The notes under the pieces: generated by a model | The model's input: the letters and a program-made list of their open reading frames with translations, nothing else | Told to the model about the DNA's origin: nothing | Database searches by the model: none | Program-made: the position numbers and the translations under genes | Shown: in pieces, positions 5,233-8,217 of the stretch | Position numbering within the stretch: the first letter of the stretch is position 1 | Layout: every line of letters begins with the position of its first letter | From: an uncultured bacterium | GTDB taxonomy: Bacteria; Bacillota; Clostridia; Oscillospirales; Acutalibacteraceae | Length of the DNA: 8,217 bases | Assembly: GCA_905215105.1 (NCBI GenBank) | Contig: CAJMOI010000082.1 | Location: 1-8,217, forward strand | Reading direction: 5' to 3'

Positions 5233-6612
5233 TTACAGTGCCATGACCAGGCGTTTGAAATCGTTGCCCCGGGCTTCAAAATCGGTGTACATATCAAAGC
5301 TGGCGCTGGCAGGAGAAAGGGCCACAATATCCCCGGCAGCGGACAGCTCTTCCGCCAGAGAAACCGCGGTCTTCATGCAATCGGCGCGGACAATGGCCGG
5401 GGCTCCGTCCCGGTATTCCGGCGCTTTCCGCACGGCGGCTTCAATCTTGTCGGCGGTGTCGCCCATGAGAATCAGGGTCTTGACCTTGCGGACCACTTCC
5501 GGCCCCATGGAATCATAGGGGATGTGCTTGTCATAGCCGCCGGCAATGAGGATGATTTTCTGGGGGAACAGGGACAGCATGCCCTTCACGGTACGGGTGG
5601 GGCTGGATGCAATGGAGTCGTTGTAATAGGCCACGCCGTCCAGCACCCGCACCAGCTCTGCCCGATGGGCCACGCCGGAGAAGGTGGTAGCCACTTTCCG
5701 GATGACTTCCACCGGCACATCGCCCCAGACAGCACAGATGGCCGCCAGATAGTTTTCCAGATTGTGCAGGCCGGGAATTTTGATATCTTCCGCCCGCATC
5801 ACCCGGGTGTCGTTCATGCGGATAAAGCCCTCGTCGTCCACCCAGGCGCCGTTGGGCACCTGTTTCTGACGGCTGAAGGTCAGCGCCTGGCCTCTGGCCT
5901 CGGAAACAAAGCCCAGAGTGATGTCGTTGTCCTCGTTGAACACAGCTTTTCCGAAAGCGTTCTGATGGAGGAACACGTTCATTTTGGCCAGCACATATTC
6001 GTCCATATCCTTGTGGATGTCCAGATGGTTGGGGGACACATTGGTGACCACCGCCACATCGGGGCTGCGGCGCATGGAAATCAGCTGGAAGCTGGACAGC
6101 TCCGCCACGGCCACATCCTCGGGCCGGATGGTTTCCAGCTGGGGGAACAGGGGTTTTCCGATATTGCCGCCCAGATGGACGGTTTTGCCCGCCGCCGACA
6201 GCAGCTCGGCAATGACGCTGGTGGTGGTGGTTTTGCCGTCGCTGCCGGTAATGCCGTAAATCTTGCAGGGGCAGAACTCAAAGAACAGCTCCATTTCGCT
6301 GGTAACGGCGCTGCCCGCTTCCCGTGCGGCCTCCAGCTCCGGCAAAGTGAATTTCATGCCCGGCGTGCGCAGGATGATGTCCTCGTGTAAGTTTCCCAGA
6401 TAATTTTCGCCCAGAATCAGCCGGGCGCCCCAGCGCTCCAGCTTTTCGGCGGTATCGCCCAGAGCTTCCCGGTTCCGACGGTCGCGGACGGTGACCACGG
6501 CGCCCTTTTCACAGAATATCCGAATCATTTCCTCGTGGCTCCGGCCGATGCCGCAGAAGGCCACGGTTTTTCCTTCCAGACTTTGATAGAATCGTTCCAG
6601 TCTGCTGTCCAC
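5233..6612 (-). CDS. murD: UDP-N-acetylmuramoyl-L-alanine--D-glutamate ligase
   Basis: MurD adds D-glutamate to UDP-MurNAc-L-alanine using ATP, in the cytoplasmic stage of peptidoglycan synthesis. From the GTG at 6612 the protein has 459 residues, the usual length. The Rossmann-like N-terminal domain begins EGKTVAFCGIG (13-23). The central ATPase domain has the P-loop GITGSDGKTTTT (120-131), ELSSFQL (171-177), NVSPNHLDIH (191-200) and Lys210, which aligns by position with the carbamylated lysine of MurD. The C-terminal domain has GVAHRAE (313-319), YNDSIASSPTRT (330-341) and LSPASASFDMYTDFEARGNDF (432-452), which binds D-glutamate in characterised MurD. An ATG at 6678 would give 481 residues, but its first codons overlap a good -10 box and the extra 22 residues look unconserved, so the GTG start with AGAAAGG upstream is preferred. 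It lies outside the usual division/cell-wall cluster, between hppA and aroF. Confidence 0.94.
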   Translation of the reverse strand: MDSRLERFYQSLEGKTVAFCGIGRSHEEMIRIFCEKGAVVTVRDRRNREALGDTAEKLERWGARLILGENYLGNLHEDIILRTPGMKFTLPELEAAREAGSAVTSEMELFFEFCPCKIYGITGSDGKTTTTSVIAELLSAAGKTVHLGGNIGKPLFPQLETIRPEDVAVAELSSFQLISMRRSPDVAVVTNVSPNHLDIHKDMDEYVLAKMNVFLHQNAFGKAVFNEDNDITLGFVSEARGQALTFSRQKQVPNGAWVDDEGFIRMNDTRVMRAEDIKIPGLHNLENYLAAICAVWGDVPVEVIRKVATTFSGVAHRAELVRVLDGVAYYNDSIASSPTRTVKGMLSLFPQKIILIAGGYDKHIPYDSMGPEVVRKVKTLILMGDTADKIEAAVRKAPEYRDGAPAIVRADCMKTAVSLAEELSAAGDIVALSPASASFDMYTDFEARGNDFKRLVMAL

Positions 6613-6623
6613 AGATCTCACTG

Positions 6624-6630
6624 CCTTTCT
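6624..6630 (-). promoter_or_regulatory. Ribosome-binding site supporting a GTG start for murD
   Basis: On the minus strand AGAAAGG lies 11 nt before the GTG at 6610-6612, a slightly long but usable spacing. A second GTG at 6619-6621 is only 2 nt away, too close. The upstream ATG at 6676-6678 has no purine-rich site before it; it is preceded by a T-rich terminator arm. Confidence 0.5.
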
Positions 6631-6673
6631 TTGCCGCGTCCTTTGGGCGCGTGTGATTTCACTGGTATCTTTT

Positions 6674-6702
6674 ATCATAACACAAAACCGGCAAAAGGTA
6701 CA
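6674..6702 (-). promoter_or_regulatory. Candidate extended -10 promoter for murD
   Basis: On the minus strand, TATGAT (6674-6679) is a five-of-six -10 box preceded by TG one base earlier (TGTTATGAT). About 17 nt upstream lies TGTACC, a poor -35 match, as tolerated by extended -10 promoters. Transcription would start near 6667, about 55 nt before the GTG start of murD. If correct, the ATG at 6678 cannot be the main translation start from this transcript. Confidence 0.55.
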
Positions 6703-6728
6703 GGAAAAGCCCGCGCCTTTTGCCGGTT
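6686..6728 (-). terminator. Terminator hairpin after hppA
   Basis: A perfect 13-bp inverted repeat (AACCGGCAAAAGG at 6686-6698 and CCTTTTGCCGGTT at 6716-6728) encloses a 17-nt loop. On the minus strand the stem is followed by TTGTGTTAT, so the T-rich run is TTTTGTGTT including the stem end. It begins 23 nt after the hppA stop codon. The loop is longer than usual and the U-tract is interrupted, so termination may be partial. Confidence 0.72.
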
Positions 6729-6751
6729 GTTTTCAAAAAATCCCGGAACGA

Positions 6752-8217
6752 TTATCCCAGTAAAAACTGGCTGACGGTGATCACCAGCCCGGAGAACACA
6801 ATGGACACGGTGGACACCAGCTTGATGAGGATATTCAGGGAGGGACCGGAGGTATCCTTGAAGGGATCGCCTACGGTGTCGCCAATGACGGCGGCTTTGT
6901 GACAGTCGGAGCCTTTGCCGCCGTGTTTTCCCGATTCAATGTACTTCTTCGCATTGTCCCATGCGCCGCCTGCGTTGGACATGAACACCGCCACGGCAAA
7001 ACCGGTGACCGTCACGCCGCCCAGCAGACCCACCACGGCTTCCACGCCCAGAATGCAGCCGGTGACAATGGGCACCACAATGGCCAGCAGAGAGGGGAGC
7101 ACCATTTCATGGAGCGCGCCCCGGGTGCACAAATCCACACAGGAAGCATAGTCCGGGTCGGCCTTGCCCTGCATAATGCCTTTGATTTCCTTAAACTGGC
7201 GGCGGACTTCCACCACAATGGACTGGGCCGCCCGCTGTACGCCGCTCATGGTCAGAGCCGCGAAAATAAAGGTCAGCATGGCTCCCAGGAAAATGCCCAC
7301 CAGCACCGCCGGATTGGTCAGAGACAGGTCGATGGTGGTCTTTCCCTTGACCACATCCACATAGGAAACCAGCAGTGCCAGCGCCGTCAGGGCAGCGGAA
7401 CCGATGGCAAAGCCCTTGCCGGTGGCGGCGGTGGTGTTGCCCAGAGAATCCAGCGCGTCGGTGCGGCTGCGGACTTCCTCGCCCAGACCGCTCATTTCCG
7501 CGATGCCGCCTGCATTATCAGCCACAGGGCCATAGGCGTCCGTTGCCAGCGTGATGCCAAGGGTAGAGAGCATACCCACCGCCGCAATGCCGATTCCGTA
7601 CAGGCCGCGGCTGAAGCTGGCTTCATAGGTCTGGGCGTCGGCGGTATTCAGGGAACCGCCAGCCGCCAGGAACGACACGATAATGGCAATGCCCACGATA
7701 ATCACCGGCGCGGCGGTGGAGAGCATTCCCAGGGAAATACCGCCGATAATGGTAGTGGCTGCGCCGGTCTCAGTGGAATCAGCCAACTTTTGGGTGGGCT
7801 TATAGGTATCGGAGGTGTAGTACTCGGTGAAATAGCCGATGGCAACGCCCGCCAGCATTCCGGCCAGAATGGCGAAATACACGCCCATATCCCCCAGAAT
7901 GAACCAGGTCAGGGGAGCCGCCAGAACCGCCGCCAACAGGGTGGCGCTGTAGGTACCCTTGCGCAATGCCCCCAACAGCTCCCGCTGGGAAGCGCCTTCT
8001 TTGGTGCGAATGAGAAAAGAGCCCAGCAGAGAACAGAGCACGCCCACCACAGCAATGGCCAGGGGCAGCAGCATGGCGCTCCATCCCTTGTCCGTGCCGG
8101 TATAGGCGGCAGCACCCAGCGCAAAGGTTGCCAGAATAGCCCCCACATAGGATTCATACAGATCCGCGCCCATGCCGGCCACGTCGCCCACGTTGTCGCC
8201 CACATTGTCGGCGATGG
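6752..8217 (-). CDS. hppA: Membrane-bound ion-translocating pyrophosphatase, C-terminal part (cut by window edge)
   Basis: This integral membrane enzyme hydrolyses pyrophosphate and pumps H+ and/or Na+ across the cytoplasmic membrane, conserving energy from biosynthetic PPi. The window holds the last 487 residues; the N-terminal third of a protein of roughly 660-700 residues lies beyond the right edge. The visible part opens with IADNVGDNVGDVAGMGADLYE, the conserved PPi/Mg-binding segment. About ten hydrophobic segments follow, with DAYGPVADNAGGIAEM in the middle. The last catalytic loop, NAGGAWDNAKK and AAVIGDTVGDPFKDTSG, precedes the final membrane helix. The motif GNTTAATGKG (7412-7441) has alanine where K+-independent enzymes carry lysine, indicating the K+-dependent subfamily. 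The glutamate in ADLYESYVG sits where the gating glutamate is found in characterised enzymes. Whether it pumps Na+, H+ or both cannot be decided here. A hairpin terminator follows the stop codon, and murD lies next on the same strand. Confidence 0.96.
   Translation of the reverse strand, partial: IADNVGDNVGDVAGMGADLYESYVGAILATFALGAAAYTGTDKGWSAMLLPLAIAVVGVLCSLLGSFLIRTKEGASQRELLGALRKGTYSATLLAAVLAAPLTWFILGDMGVYFAILAGMLAGVAIGYFTEYYTSDTYKPTQKLADSTETGAATTIIGGISLGMLSTAAPVIIVGIAIIVSFLAAGGSLNTADAQTYEASFSRGLYGIGIAAVGMLSTLGITLATDAYGPVADNAGGIAEMSGLGEEVRSRTDALDSLGNTTAATGKGFAIGSAALTALALLVSYVDVVKGKTTIDLSLTNPAVLVGIFLGAMLTFIFAALTMSGVQRAAQSIVVEVRRQFKEIKGIMQGKADPDYASCVDLCTRGALHEMVLPSLLAIVVPIVTGCILGVEAVVGLLGGVTVTGFAVAVFMSNAGGAWDNAKKYIESGKHGGKGSDCHKAAVIGDTVGDPFKDTSGPSLNILIKLVSTVSIVFSGLVITVSQFLLG

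Noticed and set aside
5218..6390. 390-codon plus-strand open frame across murD
   Set aside because: It is antisense to a fully conserved murD and its His/Gly-rich translation is typical of GC-rich shadow frames.
1..8217. CRISPR array, insertion sequence, integrase or defence genes
   Set aside because: No regularly spaced direct repeats, transposase-like frames, attachment-site duplications or defence-protein motifs were seen on either strand.

Overview
The window comes from a fairly GC-rich anaerobic bacterium of the Bacillota, most likely class Clostridia and plausibly an Oscillospiraceae-like gut lineage. This is inferred from four things: a single-chain pyruvate:ferredoxin oxidoreductase, a membrane pyrophosphatase with the K+-dependent signature, Clostridia-style MurD and methionine-gamma-lyase-like proteins, and sigma-A-type promoters with purine-rich Shine-Dalgarno sites. 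No 16S or other marker is present, so the placement is an inference.

Layout from left to right. The N-terminus of pyruvate:ferredoxin oxidoreductase (minus strand, cut by the window edge) has a clear extended -10 promoter and a leader of about 147 nt. A 562-nt divergent intergenic region separates it from a plus-strand CorC/HlyC (CNNM) family membrane protein, which has its own TTGACA/TACAAT promoter and ends at a strong bidirectional terminator. A roughly 385-nt hairpin-rich stretch follows (2350-2735) with no credible gene. Then comes a minus-strand run, in transcription order hppA (3' part), murD, aroF-type DAHP synthase, and a PLP enzyme of the methionine gamma-lyase/aluminium-resistance family. 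hppA is closed by a hairpin terminator whose distal arm runs directly into a candidate murD promoter. murD, aroF and the PLP gene have no obvious internal promoters and could be one transcript. The two gaps between them hold GC-rich palindromes that look like intergenic repeats.

The genes are metabolic and envelope housekeeping functions: pyruvate oxidation to acetyl-CoA and reduced ferredoxin, pyrophosphate-driven ion pumping, D-glutamate addition to the peptidoglycan precursor, the first step of the shikimate pathway, and probable metal-ion homeostasis. I see no defence system, mobile-element gene, CRISPR array, tRNA or rRNA, and no convincing new multigene system. The features most worth a second look are non-coding: the hairpin-rich stretch at 2350-2735, the palindromic units at 4061-4127 and 5194-5217, the hppA terminator/murD promoter overlap, and the structured leader of the CorC gene.
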